Assembly: GCF_910592395.1 (NCBI RefSeq)
Contig: NC_088314.1
Location: 17,147,998-17,211,997, forward strand
Reading direction: 5' to 3'
DNA length: 64,000 nucleotides
From: Lineus longissimus
Taxonomy: Eukaryota; Nemertea; Pilidiophora; Heteronemertea; Lineidae
The position numbers and the translations under genes were made by a program. Of this stretch, positions 52,485-64,000 are shown piece after piece; the stretch's first letter is position 1, and each line of letters begins with the position of its first letter. The notes beneath the pieces were generated by a model, which worked only from the letters and a program-made list of their open reading frames with translations, made no database searches and was not told the origin of the DNA.

Positions 52485-55400
52485 CTATGCATAATATTCT
52501 CTTTCTGTTTTTATACGTTTAACGCCAGTAAATCTGAGTTTTGGAACGGGAGGTTCAGGCATCTTATCATAAACTTTCACAGGTTTTGGTCCATGATTTC
52601 GGCGACCATAACGTGCATCTTTCCGCTGCCAAAGTCCACTTCGCGGACGAAAACCTGCCCATCGTTTCGCTCCAGCTTTTCCATAATGTATCTTATTATG
52701 ATCAACATTTCCAACTCTTCCGACCGTCGCTGCACATTTTTCGTCAACGTTTATCTCCTGCTTTGATGGGAGTTTTACAATACAACGACCATCCACTTTC
52801 CGGATCAAAATGGCTGACACTCCGGCACTAACAACAACACGGCCACCCGTCCCTGGCCACCTCTCCACTGAGTTAACAAGTGTGCCAATTGGAAGGGCTC
52901 CAAGTGGATGAGAATCACCTTCAAAGGCTTTCACTGAAAAAATAGAAAAAAGGATTATTTCCAGCAAAACTGCCCCTGTAACTAACTGCAGGACTGATTT
53001 TCTCAAATCTCAAAATGGACTAAAACCTTTTCATATGCATTATTACATAACATCCTAATACCAGCTTGAAAAGTCAAATTTGTCACTGATCACCATTTAG
53101 CAACAAGAAGTAAGTCTGGTGTCCTTGAAACTGCTCAGATTAATGAATGAAAACCTCTTCCTGCCCTAGGTTTTTACCAGGCCGTTCAAAACTCCCCATT
53201 TTAAACATTTCGCAACAGGCTGCTTTTAAGCTGAGGAAAACTTCAACATGAAGAAAAACCAAGCTTACCCCTTTACCAAAAGGATATGGAGTTGAGAACA
53301 CGGAGTGTCAAGTTCAAGTGATTACAAGGACAGCCCTTTTCAATTATACTTTCCTTCAGCAGGAATTTGGGACTTCTGATCAGGTATCGACCAATCAGAA
53401 GGCATCTAACATACTACCGGTAGTTTGGCTTAGAAGACAGAGGCCATGGGGCTTACAAGGCTCCTGATACGGTCAATACCCGAGTGGAAGTCCCACACCC
53501 CTTCTTAAGAAAAGTGACCAATTTCGACACAGTGTGATACACCATCCCTCCCCTTGGGCAAAAGGGCCTAGGTTTGAGGGGAAGAAGCACTACTCACCTG
53601 CCATCCGAGGGATATCCGATGATGACTTTATCAAATCTCCCTTCTTCATATTCTCCGTTGCTATGATGTAACGTTTATCCTCGCCTTGCGCAACCAAGGC
53701 AATGTTCGCCGATCGATTTGGGTCGTAACAAATCTCGATCACTTTCTCCACCATTTTGGATCCATCGTCGTTGCCGCGCCTCTTCCAGTCGATGAGGCGA
53801 TATCTCCGCTTGTTTCCACCACCTCGTCTCGTGATTCTGTGCCCTGTTGAACAAGAAGTAACCAATATATTGCTAGAGATCTTCAGAACCCACCTGGGTT
53901 CCTTTTCTACATGTATATTGTATTGCAGAACACCTGGGATCCACTAAGGAAAACCTGGGCCATATTGTATGGCGGGTTCCTTTGCCATATTGTATGACAG
54001 GATACCTGGGATCTCCTCAGGTTGTACCTTGGCCACATTGTATGGTAGCACTGCCTGGACCAGGGTTCCTTTGACATATTGTATGGCAGGATAACTTGGA
54101 TCTCCCCAGGTACGAACCTTGTGCATATTGTATCAGTATGGCACAAGGAGGATACCGCGGTGACGTCACATCACGTGATCCCGACCCATATTAGTGATCG
54201 CTATGGCCAATCAGATTCAGTCTACTGACAGCACCAGCGCTGAACACATCTCCACGTCTCACTGTCTGGTGCGCTCCTGTACACAAAAACACCAATAGAT
54301 ATGAAATATTGCAATACCTGGTATGGATTCTTCCTGTGTAGAATAAAATTTACAGAGCAACTTCCACGAATAAAAAAGACGTTTGGCGTGGCCAAAGTGC
54401 GGAAATTATGGGAAATAATGTCTCCGCTAAAATACACTACGAAATACACTAGGCAATGCACTACGCGATACACGGTAGAGATGCAGTTGAGTTTGTTATT
54501 GTTTTGACTTAGAAGCCCGCCCATATCATAATATATTCATGTATTCATGAATTATGAACTCATTTCTGTCCCATACAACTCTAAGAACAGTCAATTTCTC
54601 CTTAAATCATCACCGAAACCGCGATATCCGCAGGAAGATTTCGTTCTAGTGTCCGAAAATGCATGATCTTACAGGGGCGCTAACTCGACAAATAGAGGGG
54701 ATCTATGGGGATCTATGCGAGTTTTAGGTATTACAGGTCTCGAACTTGTAAAATCTGTAAACATGCCTCCAAATCCCATTATGATAATGAAGAGATTGCC
54801 CCATATCTGGGAGACTGTTTTGAAACCATCGCTAATTTTGGAAGATCGGTGCCGGCTATTTGGTTTAAAAAACCCTATTTTTCCCCATCAAAACAGCACT
54901 TTTCATTATTCAAATGATAGCTTATTGTCTGAAGACCTATTTCATAGCAGAAAAGTACTAATAACTCTGATTTGATGCGAAAAATCTAACTTTTTTGATG
55001 ACTTGATTTTCCCTTGGCCGTGGATCGAGTTTGTTTACAATATGCAGCGCCATCTTGGAAAAGCCGTGACGTCACCGCGGTATCCTCCTTGAGTATGGCA
55101 GACCACTTCGACCAGTGATTCTTCACCATATTGTACGGCAGGAATAAGAACCTTGGCCATATTGTATGGCAGACCACCTGGACCAGGGAGCCTGAGCCAT
55201 ACAGGATGGCAGACGTCATGGCAAATGTCACAGAGGAAAAACACCAAGGTCATGTCAGGGATTGAACCCGGGACCCTTGGCTTATAAGGCCATCACTCCA
55301 CCAACTGGGCTCTACGGGATTTCTCCCTAGTCAGGGCTGGTACGACTGATGCCAAGACTACATTGGTTAGCAAGTGAGACAGCTAAGTTTCTTGATCCAC

Positions 55401-56608
55401 TTGTCTTACCATGTTCATCCCTCCCAGCAAATCGATTCATTTTAATTGGTTGAACTGTGTACTTTTCCTCCTCTACTAATTTAGTGATTCGTATTGGAGG
55501 AGTTTTATACCACATCGGAGGCCTGAAATAAACATTTATAAAGTTATCAAGATTAAAGTTAATAGTCAGTTACGTATTGAACAATGTCTGGGGGGCACTG
55601 TTAAATACAGGTGTAGAGGATGTTTGTACCCTGAGAAAGGCCATTGCTCCATAAATTTTGTGGAAACTTGATATATAGTTTACATCTTCTTCTTCTTCAG
55701 CATTTGCTCTATAATCTGAGAGTATTCCTCCTCCAAGATTGGATGGAGGTCTTCTTACGTGCCACTACGGTTTGGACCAGTTTAGTTTATGAGCCTAGAA
55801 CTAGAAGTAGAGTCCACGCAAACTACTCATGCTTCTCACTAGGGCGGGACGTTTGCAAGCTCTGGCATAGACACAGGACACAAGAAATCTCTATCTCATT
55901 TGAAGGACTGTGAAGAGCCGAGTATTTTAGTCCTTGAAAGTCATGCCTGTTCATCCAAACATCCAGGAAGACAATTCCGGGATCTCCCCAGAGTCCAACC
56001 CGGGCGCAATTGTGTGGTACCCAGCAGTGTAAAAACACTATGTTATGAGGCTCCTCATACGTTACATCAAACAAAAACATCTTAATCGAGGTGCCTCATA
56101 ACACCGCTGGTTACCACGCAATAGGGCCTATGTTCGATACTTGGGAGAACACAGGATTGAACATGTACTTCTGGATGAAATTGGTGTGGTTTTCAAGGAA
56201 ATAAAATTCCTGGCTCTTCATTACAAGTTTGAGACTCACTATGAGAAAAATTAATGAGGGATGATACTTAAAGCTGTGCTTCTTTGTAACAGGGTGTCTA
56301 TGGCAGGACAAGTAAAAGATCCCACATAGGTGGACAGTAGCCTATAGTGGACTCCATACCTCTGAAAAAATCTAATAGGGTTACGACACCGGTAACACGA
56401 ATGATATGATACTGATAGTGATACTATCAAAAGGACAGCCTGATGCACGTACAACTACAATACAATAGGCTGACAGAAACCTGGGAGATTGGAATTACCG
56501 TTTCTGAAGCACAGCAGTAGAAGAGATCATTCTAGCCTGGTGCTGAACTTGACCCAGAGTTGATAAGGACATCCTCTGCAGGCATTTTGACAACATTTGG
56601 ACAGCCAT
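52485..56608 (-). CDS. MRPL2: Mitochondrial ribosomal protein uL2m (MRPL2), four coding exons, 305 residues
   Basis: Coding exons 56499-56608, 55410-55522, 53598-53843 and 52485-52933 join in frame to 305 residues, the length of human MRPL2. The N-terminus ([19 protein letters not shown]) is an Arg/Ser-rich mitochondrial presequence. The body has [54 protein letters not shown] and the peptidyl-transferase-adjacent signature [19 protein letters not shown] followed by [10 protein letters not shown]. The protein binds 23S-type rRNA near the catalytic centre of the mitochondrial large subunit. An upstream exon at about 57097-57130 is probably 5' UTR, since its ATG is out of frame with exon 2. Intron 3 carries a tandem repeat split by a DNA transposon. 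Confidence 0.95.
53925..54134. repeat. Tandem repeat in MRPL2 intron, left part
   Basis: Degenerate units of about 35-40 bp with CATATTGTATGGCAGG and ACCTGGGATCTCC. The same units resume at 55092-55215 after the inserted element. Confidence 0.75.
54144..55091. mobile_element. Non-autonomous DNA transposon, 948 bp, 9-bp target duplication
   Basis: Terminal repeats start CAAGGAGGATACCGCGGTGA (54144) and continue CGTCAC; the complement ends at 55091. The duplication agtatggca lies at 54135-54143 and 55092-55100. Mutator-like by duplication length; no transposase seen. It splits the tandem repeat of the host intron. Confidence 0.88.
55092..55215. repeat. Tandem repeat in MRPL2 intron, right part
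   Basis: Continuation of the units at 53925 (CCATATTGTATGGCAGACC). Confidence 0.7.
55255..55322 (-). repeat. tRNA-like SINE head or tRNA pseudogene
   Basis: On minus: GAGCCCAGTTGGTGGAGTGA (A box), CTTATAAG as anticodon-like stem-loop, GGTTCAATCCC (B box). No full tRNA cloverleaf with CCA-adjacent stem is convincing, so a functional tRNA is unlikely. Confidence 0.55.
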
Positions 56609-57096
56609 TTTGACAGACTCTGTAAAAAGGAAAGGCGTTTGCATGTCAATCATCATTATTGTCCAATCTGCACAATTTACATCATGAAAGGTAATTATTA
56701 ATTTCATTGCAGAATCCCTGACAAGTGACATTAGTGACAAATTCCAAAAAATGTCATCACTACCAAAAGGTTCTTTCTATAGCTAACCCTTACCAAAACT
56801 GACAGATCAAAACGAGTCATGTACCAGGAGAATGACACATTTTTGCTCAAATAGTTACCCCAGTTGTTTTATGAGACACCCTGTTTCTACTGTGAAATGC
56901 ATCCTCCTGTACATTTTACACGCATTCATGTACATCATAAATCATTAGAATTCATAGAGTCCCAGCAAATTGGAAGCTATTTCTTACACTCAAAATAATA
57001 TGTTAGTCTGAACAAACGTTTCCCACCTTAATATATATACTTAGATTTGACCAAACACCAGAAAATGACGATATATTGCGAAGGAGAAAATTTTAC

Positions 57097-57130
57097 GAGG
57101 TCATGGGCGCAGCCATCTTGTCTGGCTGTT
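57097..57130 (-). promoter_or_regulatory. Probable MRPL2 first exon (5' UTR) with YY1-type motif
   Basis: On minus CAAGATGGCTGCGCC matches the YY1 initiator element often found at ribosomal and mitochondrial gene starts; a donor GTAAAA follows at 57096. Confidence 0.5.
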
Positions 57131-59903
57131 CCATCAGCCGAATGCCCTCGTTGTCCGAGCGCCGATCCGCGTCGCGACCTTGGTCAAGACACTTGCCAGG
57201 CTAAAAAGTACCCAGCCTTTTCGCCCACGGTACACAGGAATTTGAGGCAAAAAGTGCTAATTACAAGAAATTAAAAAATTCCCATGGACTTGAAATATCG
57301 AGACCCTTGGCCTTGAAAATAGTCAACCTGGAAATGATCACCGTTCTGCCTGGGTTGTTACCTATTGCAGGCAGACCTTGGTCAAGATCAAGTCAATTAG
57401 TTTCTATATCTTGACCTTCAATGTACATGTAGGCCTCAGCTTCCAGACAACGGGGTGGTAGGCTACACTCCGGAGAGACGAAAATAGGATGACGCAATGG
57501 GCTGCCCAAGGAGTCTACGGGGCGGAGGCTACAGAGGCAATAGGCCCACCGCTGGAAGTTCAGTATGATTGTCTATCGTATTGGTTGGTCATCTATAGGT
57601 GGGTGTGATCATGGGCAAGTCACTTGTATGTGCATCAATCTGGAATCAGTGAGATCGAGGACTCGGGTCACTTATATGCTTTTCGATGGGGGTTGATAAA
57701 TCACCTGGACACCAGTTTCCATGGTTACCGGTATGAGAATATTTCAAGAGTACAGTCTTTTTGCGGCATGGTTGTCATGAGTGTAATCTTTGGCAAGCCA
57801 CTTGTCTGTATTATTCAATGGCCATAGATTCCTATATGCAGTCGATCGTCCTCCCCGGAGTGTAGGCTGTGTGGCCTAGGGAAAGTAACGACTTGGTCTA
57901 TCGATGGATCAGTATGAGAGTGTGAACCTGGGCAAGTGTCTTGTCTATTCATTGATGGGTCATGGATAGGGGGGGGGGGGGGGGGGCAGCTTTCCCCTTC
58001 ATACCTTACTTATGTACTTTGAAAATCAACACCACTTTGTTCGTGGGGCATTTTCGATTCAGCTCGGAGTTCTCATGCCGACTTATCGGCGGTGAATATC
58101 AGTCCCAAATCTCCTCCTTTCCTTGAAGGATGGATATACGCAAAACGACGGTGGATCGGCATGGGAGTTCTAGGAAATGGCTCAAATCCAGAAGTAATCT
58201 CGCTAACCCACAGAAAAAATGCAAATAGTTTGCAAAATCACAATTAGATGACTCGAAAATATACTTAGTAGTCTCAAAGGAGAGTCCTCACTGGTATCCG
58301 GAAGGCGTCGGAAATTTTCGGTCAAAATCATAACTTCGTCTATACACGGAGAGTGATTTTCACTTGTAATTGACGGATGCGTAAATTCCGGTAGCCTCAT
58401 TAACAGTTTCCTTGCAGGCCTAATTCATTATGCGTGTCTCGTGTACCACACTCGTGAGCACGATATCGGGCTTGATGATCGATTTCACAAGAATATATTG
58501 TATAAGGAAGCGAATACTGCTGATCGAGCCTCCCTGCTCTGTCCAGAAGATCCCTCGCCGGTTGATCAGTTTGTTTGGTTAATATCTAATATAAGTTTTC
58601 TCCGTTGATTAGTTTGTCGGGTAAGTCAAGTTTGAATACGCTTTCTCGGTTGTTCGGTTTATCTGGTTAGTCTGTTTTCTCTGTTGATCAGTTTGTTTGG
58701 TAAATCTATAAGTTTTCAAAGTTGGACGGGTTGTCTGGTAAGTTTCAGTAAGTTTTCTCGGTTGATCAGTTTGTCTGGTATTAGTCTATGTAAGTTTTCA
58801 AGTTTAATCAGTTTGTCTGGTAAGTCTATATATATGTACGTTTTATCGGTTGTTCAGTTTGTCTGGTAAGTCTTTGAAAACTTTCCAGGTTAATCAGTTG
58901 GTGTGGTAAATCTATGTAAGTTTTCTCGGTTGATCAGTTGGTGTGATAAATCTATGTAAGTTTTCTCGGTTGGATCAGTTTGTGTGGTAAATCTAAGTTT
59001 TCTTGGTTGAACGTGTTGTCTGGTAAGTCTCAGTAAGTTTTCTCGGCTCGGTTGATCAGTTTGTCCGGTAGGTCTATTTGCGTTTTCTAGGTTGATCAGT
59101 TGTCTGGTAAATTATAGCGTTTTCTCGGTTGACCCGTTTGTCTTGAATGGCGCATTCATAGCAAGTGAGCCTTTCGGCGACAATGTTCACAATGTTATGT
59201 TACTTGTACATACTTTCCTACGCATTGGTTAAAATACATTTCAAGGTGTCATTTTATCGTGAGAAAAGGCGTAATTTTAAACGTCACCACTGCTTTGGGA
59301 GTGAACTTAATCAGTTGAAACTGGGCTATCTATGATATCACGAATTGTGCTATATACATGTATACATCCGTGATGATACATTCCGAAGTTGATGCAGGGG
59401 CTTGGGCGACCGTGTATAAAGTTTCGGCATTATTCTGGCGGCATGCAATTAGTCTGATCGGTGGTGGATTTGATGGCCGTGGCCATTAGGTCAAATAACC
59501 AAATAACCGAGCTGATTAATCCACATATTAGCCTTTATTCTAAAGCTGCTGATAATTCAGGTGAAATCACTTCTGCCACCCGCCACTATTGGTGAACTTA
59601 TCTCAGCCTGTAGATGCATAGTTCTTTTTCTTCGGAGCTCGTTACGTTTGTTGCATTCTATTGGATTTCATTCCGTGTTCAAGCGTGTTTCGATCGCAGC
59701 TGGGACCAGATTTTGATGCCACGCAAAACTGGCTGGTTCCTGTTGTCTTCGTTGGCTGATGCTGATTTCAAAGTCTCCTTCTCCTAGATGTATATGCTTC
59801 TTTTTAAAGATTATATTGTATCTAGACTAAAAGGTTCAGAACAGAAACAGAGTTTTTTTCTCATTCAGTTGGCTTTGTCATTTCAGAAAGAAATCACACG
59901 ACA
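57131..59903. other. Divergent spacer between MRPL2 and the TRIM-type gene
   Basis: No gene recognised. It holds a poly-G run (57970-57986) and a degenerate minisatellite (58560-59150). An acceptor at about 59885 suggests a spliced 5' UTR for the TRIM-type gene. Confidence 0.5.
58560..59150 (+). repeat. Degenerate minisatellite, unit about 40-50 bp
   Basis: Repeated TTTTCTCGGTTGATCAGTTT then GTCTGGTAAGTCTATGTAAG with many changes and length variants. Confidence 0.85.
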
Positions 59904-61859
59904 ATGAGCTCAGCCACTGGCGCAGTGTTGTCAAAATGTACCATCTGCAAAAAGATTCCGGAAGAGGTCGCTCTTCAGTGTGAACTCAACCACGCGATCT
60001 GCCGACGATGTGTGAGGAAGTCCGTAGAAGGAAAAGCCGAAACGTTGAAGAAGTCTGAATGCACCATATGTCAACAGATCACCTTGAAACCAGAACTGAC
60101 AGAGTTTACGTTCGTTGAGCCGTTCAAACGGTTTGCTGACATCTTGCAGTTCGTGACGCCAGATCGCGGGGCGTTTTGTCAGGTCAAAGATGGACATGAG
60201 CAAGAAAAACCGGCCGAATATCACTGTTCCGATTGTGATATCCACCTGTGTGAATCTTGCATTGATGCCCATATTCCTACGACTCGAGACGCTGCTAAAC
60301 ATCGTCTGTTTTCAATCAAGGAAGCAGATTCCAAGATTGCGGTCATGAGATGTTCGGGTTGTCCAGACGATGCCACACATTACTGTCTAAATCAAGATTG
60401 CAAGAAGTCGCTATGTGGACCTTGTTTTCGTCTTGGCCATGAAGATCACAAGGTTATGCCGCTTAATGTCGCCGTGAGGTTCCTTGAGGAGAGCATTGAG
60501 AAGCACCGAGCAGAGATGCGACGCCGGGGAGACTCTCTCAGACTGAGGGTTGGAGGTATTAAGTCCTTGAAGTCGGACTTCGGTCAAGAGGCAGATCGCA
60601 TTATCGCGAGGGTCCGCGATGCGGCGAATAGGATGCGTAGCATCATTGATAGAGACGAAGATGAACTTTGTCAAAAAATCACGGACATAAAAGACACTAG
60701 TGCGGCCATGTTTGAAGCTGTCCTACAGGACATTGACATAAACGTCGATCGATTCGAGCTTCTTGAGCAAATCCATTGCAAATTGACCGAAAGCGAGCCC
60801 AGTCCCTTGAGAACGGTCAGTGCATTTGGGTTCATCACGGAGAATGATCTCACCGGCGGCGCCAATAAGACAGATTCTGTTCTGTCTCAGCTCCACGCTC
60901 ACCAGCCCTACAACTGGCTTTACAAGCCAAACCCAGGGAACCAGGCGATGTTGGAGGAACTATCGAACAGGAAGACGAACATCTTCGGCGAAGTTTGCAA
61001 ACGGCGGACGCTTGAAGAAGTCGCCTCTTTGGACATCACATCTGAGACTCAGGCGCAGGTTACGGGGATGGCTACCAACGATGATGAACAGATTGCTATA
61101 TCGGATCGTTACACTGGAGTCATTTCTCTTTATGGCATCGGCGGACACATAAATCACATCCACGGCGTTCGTGTCCCCTCTGTTGTCCCCAACGTCCAGA
61201 CAGAAATACAAGACGTCGCATTTCGCCCTAACGGTAATCTACTTGTCACCAACTTCCCTGTTGGCGTGGTACTGGAGGTCACTCTCACCGGAAAGATAGT
61301 CAAGCAGTTTTGTCTCAACATGCCAAAGTCGACATGGAACCCTCTCGGTATCTGTATCAATAAACGGAACGAAGTCGCGATCACCTTCATCGGTACGTGC
61401 GGCGTCACGTCCAAGAAGGCGTTCTCAATCCACACCATGGACTGGGATACGTTCAAGGTTACCAAAAGTAGAAGTCTTGATTTCAGCCCGCGTTACATCT
61501 GCCCCCTAGACGACGGGGGTTACGCTGTCAGCGATTCTATCTCACACTCGGTCTATTTTCTGTCCGCGAAACTGAAGCGACGATTCGTCTACCCGGGGCG
61601 CGCCGGACTGAAGTGCCCCTCTGGCTTATGCTGCCTTCCCAACGGGAATGTTCTGATCACAGAGAAGGAGAACTGCGCGGTTCACGAGGTTTCTCCCAGC
61701 GGAAACTACAGGAAGGTCGTCCTAACTGAAAGAGATGGGTTGAGGTTACCCAAGGCTGTCACGTGCACCAAAAATGGTGACGTCATCGTAGCGGACGAGC
61801 GTGGGGATTTGATAAAGGCATACCGATACCATTCCATGGGAAGGTTGAAGATATCATAA
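59904..61859 (+). CDS. TRIM/NHL-type RING E3 ubiquitin ligase candidate, 651 residues, single exon
   Basis: Starts at the ATG at 59904 in ACAATGAG. RING: KCTICKKI (Cys12/15), NHAICRRCVRKS, SECTICQQ. B-box 1: YHCSDCDIHLCESCIDAH near residue 110. B-box 2: MRCSGCPDDATHYC through LCGPCFRLGHEDHK near 150-187. A coiled coil (about 195-310) follows, then a C-terminal propeller-like region from about 390 with repeated strands (QIAISDRYTGVISLYG, NLLVTNFPVGVVLEV, GGYAVSDSISHSVYFL, NVLITEKENCAVHEV, DVIVADERGDLIKAY), five or six NHL-like blades. Members ubiquitinate substrates bound by the propeller, or bind RNA. Invertebrates have large expansions of such intronless genes, so no ortholog name is given. 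Confidence 0.85.
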   Translation: MSSATGAVLSKCTICKKIPEEVALQCELNHAICRRCVRKSVEGKAETLKKSECTICQQITLKPELTEFTFVEPFKRFADILQFVTPDRGAFCQVKDGHEQEKPAEYHCSDCDIHLCESCIDAHIPTTRDAAKHRLFSIKEADSKIAVMRCSGCPDDATHYCLNQDCKKSLCGPCFRLGHEDHKVMPLNVAVRFLEESIEKHRAEMRRRGDSLRLRVGGIKSLKSDFGQEADRIIARVRDAANRMRSIIDRDEDELCQKITDIKDTSAAMFEAVLQDIDINVDRFELLEQIHCKLTESEPSPLRTVSAFGFITENDLTGGANKTDSVLSQLHAHQPYNWLYKPNPGNQAMLEELSNRKTNIFGEVCKRRTLEEVASLDITSETQAQVTGMATNDDEQIAISDRYTGVISLYGIGGHINHIHGVRVPSVVPNVQTEIQDVAFRPNGNLLVTNFPVGVVLEVTLTGKIVKQFCLNMPKSTWNPLGICINKRNEVAITFIGTCGVTSKKAFSIHTMDWDTFKVTKSRSLDFSPRYICPLDDGGYAVSDSISHSVYFLSAKLKRRFVYPGRAGLKCPSGLCCLPNGNVLITEKENCAVHEVSPSGNYRKVVLTERDGLRLPKAVTCTKNGDVIVADERGDLIKAYRYHSMGRLKIS

Positions 61860-63228
61860 GGAAATAATTTTTGAGATTTCCATTAATAGGACAGGGTTGT
61901 ATGTAATTCGGCGATAGATACATTTCTTGTACAAACGTGTCGATGTACATGTACTGTGAGTCATAGGAGTCAGAGTCCCCGGTGACTTAGTTTAACAAAA
62001 TGATGTGATACTGGTACAATTCTGTATTTATTCAAGAATTTTTAAAAACTACTGAATGTAATTCGAGAGCATGTATGTTAACATCCATAGATAAATCTTA
62101 TTGTTCACTTGGTTGGACTGTCAACCATTCCGCCATTGTATTCTGGACTGATTCAAGGGATTTGGGACGTTTTATTCTCGCCCGATACAAGAGCCATCTG
62201 GTGGCAGAAAATTGAATTCGTCTTTCTATAACCCCTGTTGGTGCTCACATGGATGCATGCGCTTTGTGGCGCCGATTACTTTTTGGTATAGTACAACCCC
62301 GCTGTAACGAACCTCGCTATAACGAATTCCCCCTATGACGAACACTACCCTATAGACCCAAATATTGTTTCTCGAGAATCGGCACTTTGGTAAATCAAAG
62401 CTGAATGATCAACCAAGTCGGTATCCGTAAAACATAAACGAACATTTTGCTTGGATCCCAAGGAGTTCGTTACAGCGAGGTTGCACAGTATAAATATCGT
62501 AATAATCGTACCTGGGAACTTCGTCCCGATTCTGACGAACTTGTCGACTAAATACGTGTTGTGAATTATTAAAGAGACAAGTACATGTAGGGCCGGTCTG
62601 AAATATATTGTTGATTTCTCATACAAAAATGGCTTTCAGCAGGAGGCAGAATTATTGTAAATCGTTTAACTGCAATAAACACTGTCGATTCACGAGAACG
62701 GAATGTAGCTTACTCGTCGACTTACGGGAAACTTCGCAAGAAGCCATGACCAAAAACTGCTTGCAACACTGGCGAAAGTCGGCCACGTCGAGCGAAACAA
62801 AGGAAAGAGTGGAAAGAAAGGAAAAAAGGAAAAAGGAAAGGGCAAAAATTGGTTATCATTGCGTATTTATCGTCGTAGTCGAACATGATATTATGTACAT
62901 TACAATGCTTGCAGTATGTTTTTATGCCGTACTATTTTTTAAATTGTAATTTAATTTAAACACCAAATGAACACGTATTTTGCTCACAGCGGATGGGTAA
63001 AGTAACATACTTGTTTGGGGATTTCCACTTTAGTTATCACATGATGTCACAGACATCGGCTGCAGACAAAGCCTGAGCTCAGTTCTCTGTTACCTCTGTA
63101 GTCCGTTTTGACGTAGCATGGCCACGAAAATCCATATCGGAGATGAGCATTGTGCCGTAAAGCTACATGTACCGGCGATTAGGTACTTTATATCCTCCTG
63201 GCCACCTTACTACCCCCATGTTGTCCCT
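61860..63228. other. Intergenic, no gene recognised
   Basis: Contains one TA-flanked miniature element (62283-62496) and a Lys/Glu-rich short frame near 62800 without support. Confidence 0.45.
62283..62496. mobile_element. Miniature Tc1/pogo-like element, about 210 bp
   Basis: The left end has CCGCTGTAACGAACCTCGCT and TATAACGAATT; the right has the complement GTTCGTTACAGCGAGGTTG. TATA stretches at both edges fit a TA target duplication. Confidence 0.6.
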
Positions 63229-64000
63229 TTAAAGCCACTTCCACCACTCATCAGCTTCGCAGCTGGTCACTTTCACCCACTGATGGAACCCATTCACCAT
63301 TTGACATTCGTAATCTTGACTCCCGTCCGCATAGCAAGTGCCTTTCCTTTGACACTCGCATGGGCCAGTACCGAAGAGGTAGGATATTCTATCTTCACAT
63401 ACCTGGTTCTTCATACACCCTGAAAAGACAACGCGATATAGTAAACCGAAGTAGAAACATCCTTTGCCGATCTATCGGCGTTGCGCGTATATCATCCATG
63501 CTTCAGGAGAAAGACGGTAACTGTAGGATTGAAGTTCACCGCCGGTATTAGTCGGCATGGACCCTCGGCGGCAACGCACAACCACTGCGAAACTCAAGTC
63601 GTCAGAGATACATTATGTACATGGCCTCTTTTGACGCCGACGAAAACGCCTGGAGCTTTATGCGTGGTTTGAGGTTTGGGAAATGTCGGGCGTTCGCCTT
63701 TAACTCGATACACTTCAATTAGTTTGATATCTTTTGTTTAAGAATGAGGGTTCAAGTCGGCAAAGGAACTTTTGCGACCAGACCAAATCAACAAAAACCG
63801 TGGCCGAGAGTCAAAACAACGTGGGCTTGAACGTGTCAATTATATGACCCTAAAATATTACGTTCGATGCTCGCCTGCACGATTAAAGGATCACTTCAAG
63901 TGAATCAATAATAACTCACCCATTGAGAAAAGTGGACGCATTTCATTACTACTGGTACATTCGTAACGGATGCAGGCCCGCTCCCACTGCGAATTGTAGG
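63229..64000 (-). CDS. Small cysteine-rich, probably secreted protein, last two exons (5' end outside window)
   Basis: The exon at 63920 and up (donor GTGAGT at 63919) reads NSQWERACIRYECTSSNEM; the last exon 63229-63419 (acceptor TTTTCAG) reads CMKNQVCEDRISYLFG, then PCECQRKGTCYADGSQDYEC and a Trp-rich end. They join in phase. About nine cysteines in roughly 85 residues suggest a disulfide-rich extracellular domain. No family recognised; a signal peptide should be upstream of the window edge. Confidence 0.6.

Noticed and set aside
55255-55322. Functional tRNA gene on minus
   Set aside because: A and B boxes are visible but the acceptor stem is not convincing; similar heads occur in SINE copies nearby.
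1561-62272. GGCGCC-containing motif recurring at 1561, 13066, 30566, 43627 and 62268 as a shared insertion site
   Set aside because: The flanks are unrelated apart from the TIR pair; the hexamer palindrome alone may recur by chance or in GC-rich promoters.

Overview
The window is genomic DNA from a metazoan, most likely a marine invertebrate; the species cannot be fixed from sequence alone. Evidence: spliced genes with GT-AG introns and animal-type orthologs (IMP4, MRPL2, a TRIM/NHL-type protein), a BEL/Pao retrotransposon (a group known only from animals), CR1/L2-like and RTE-like LINEs, tRNA-derived SINEs, and a Polinton/Maverick.

Layout. 1-15.8 kb is a stack of nested insertions. The innermost visible layer is a minus-strand BEL-like gag (13.7-14.9 kb). 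A plus-strand BEL element (pol end at 2-766) sits in it. The 3' LTR of that element is split by a 12.1-kb DNA transposon (1244-13390) with apparently identical 325-bp terminal inverted repeats and a 6-bp target duplication (ggtggc). This transposon carries two convergent multi-exon genes: a DDE integrase-like transposase (3721-6380, one frameshift) and a full HECT ubiquitin ligase with a UBZ4-like zinc finger (12913-7947). A truncated LINE lies just inside its left end.

16.6-30.5 kb is a decaying Polinton/Maverick with protein-primed DNA polymerase B, chromodomain integrase, packaging ATPase, double-jelly-roll major capsid protein, penton-like protein, HNH-type nuclease and several small unknown proteins. 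Four in-frame stops and two frameshifts show that this copy is not intact. Scattered through it, inside and between genes and in both orientations, are about a dozen copies of a 27-nt double-hairpin repeat whose two stems vary with compensating changes. I consider this the most unusual signal in the window, together with the integrase-HECT transposon.

30.5-43.6 kb holds miniature inverted-repeat elements, a three-exon single-pass membrane receptor candidate with one TNF-receptor-like cysteine-rich domain (32616-35754), two LINE fragments (one cut by two DNA transposons with visible target duplications) and a tRNA-derived SINE.

43.7-61.9 kb is ordinary host sequence: IMP4 (+, nine exons, a large minisatellite in intron 6), MRPL2 (-, convergent with IMP4) and a single-exon RING/B-box/propeller protein (+, divergent from MRPL2). 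The window ends with the last exons of a small cysteine-rich protein on the minus strand.
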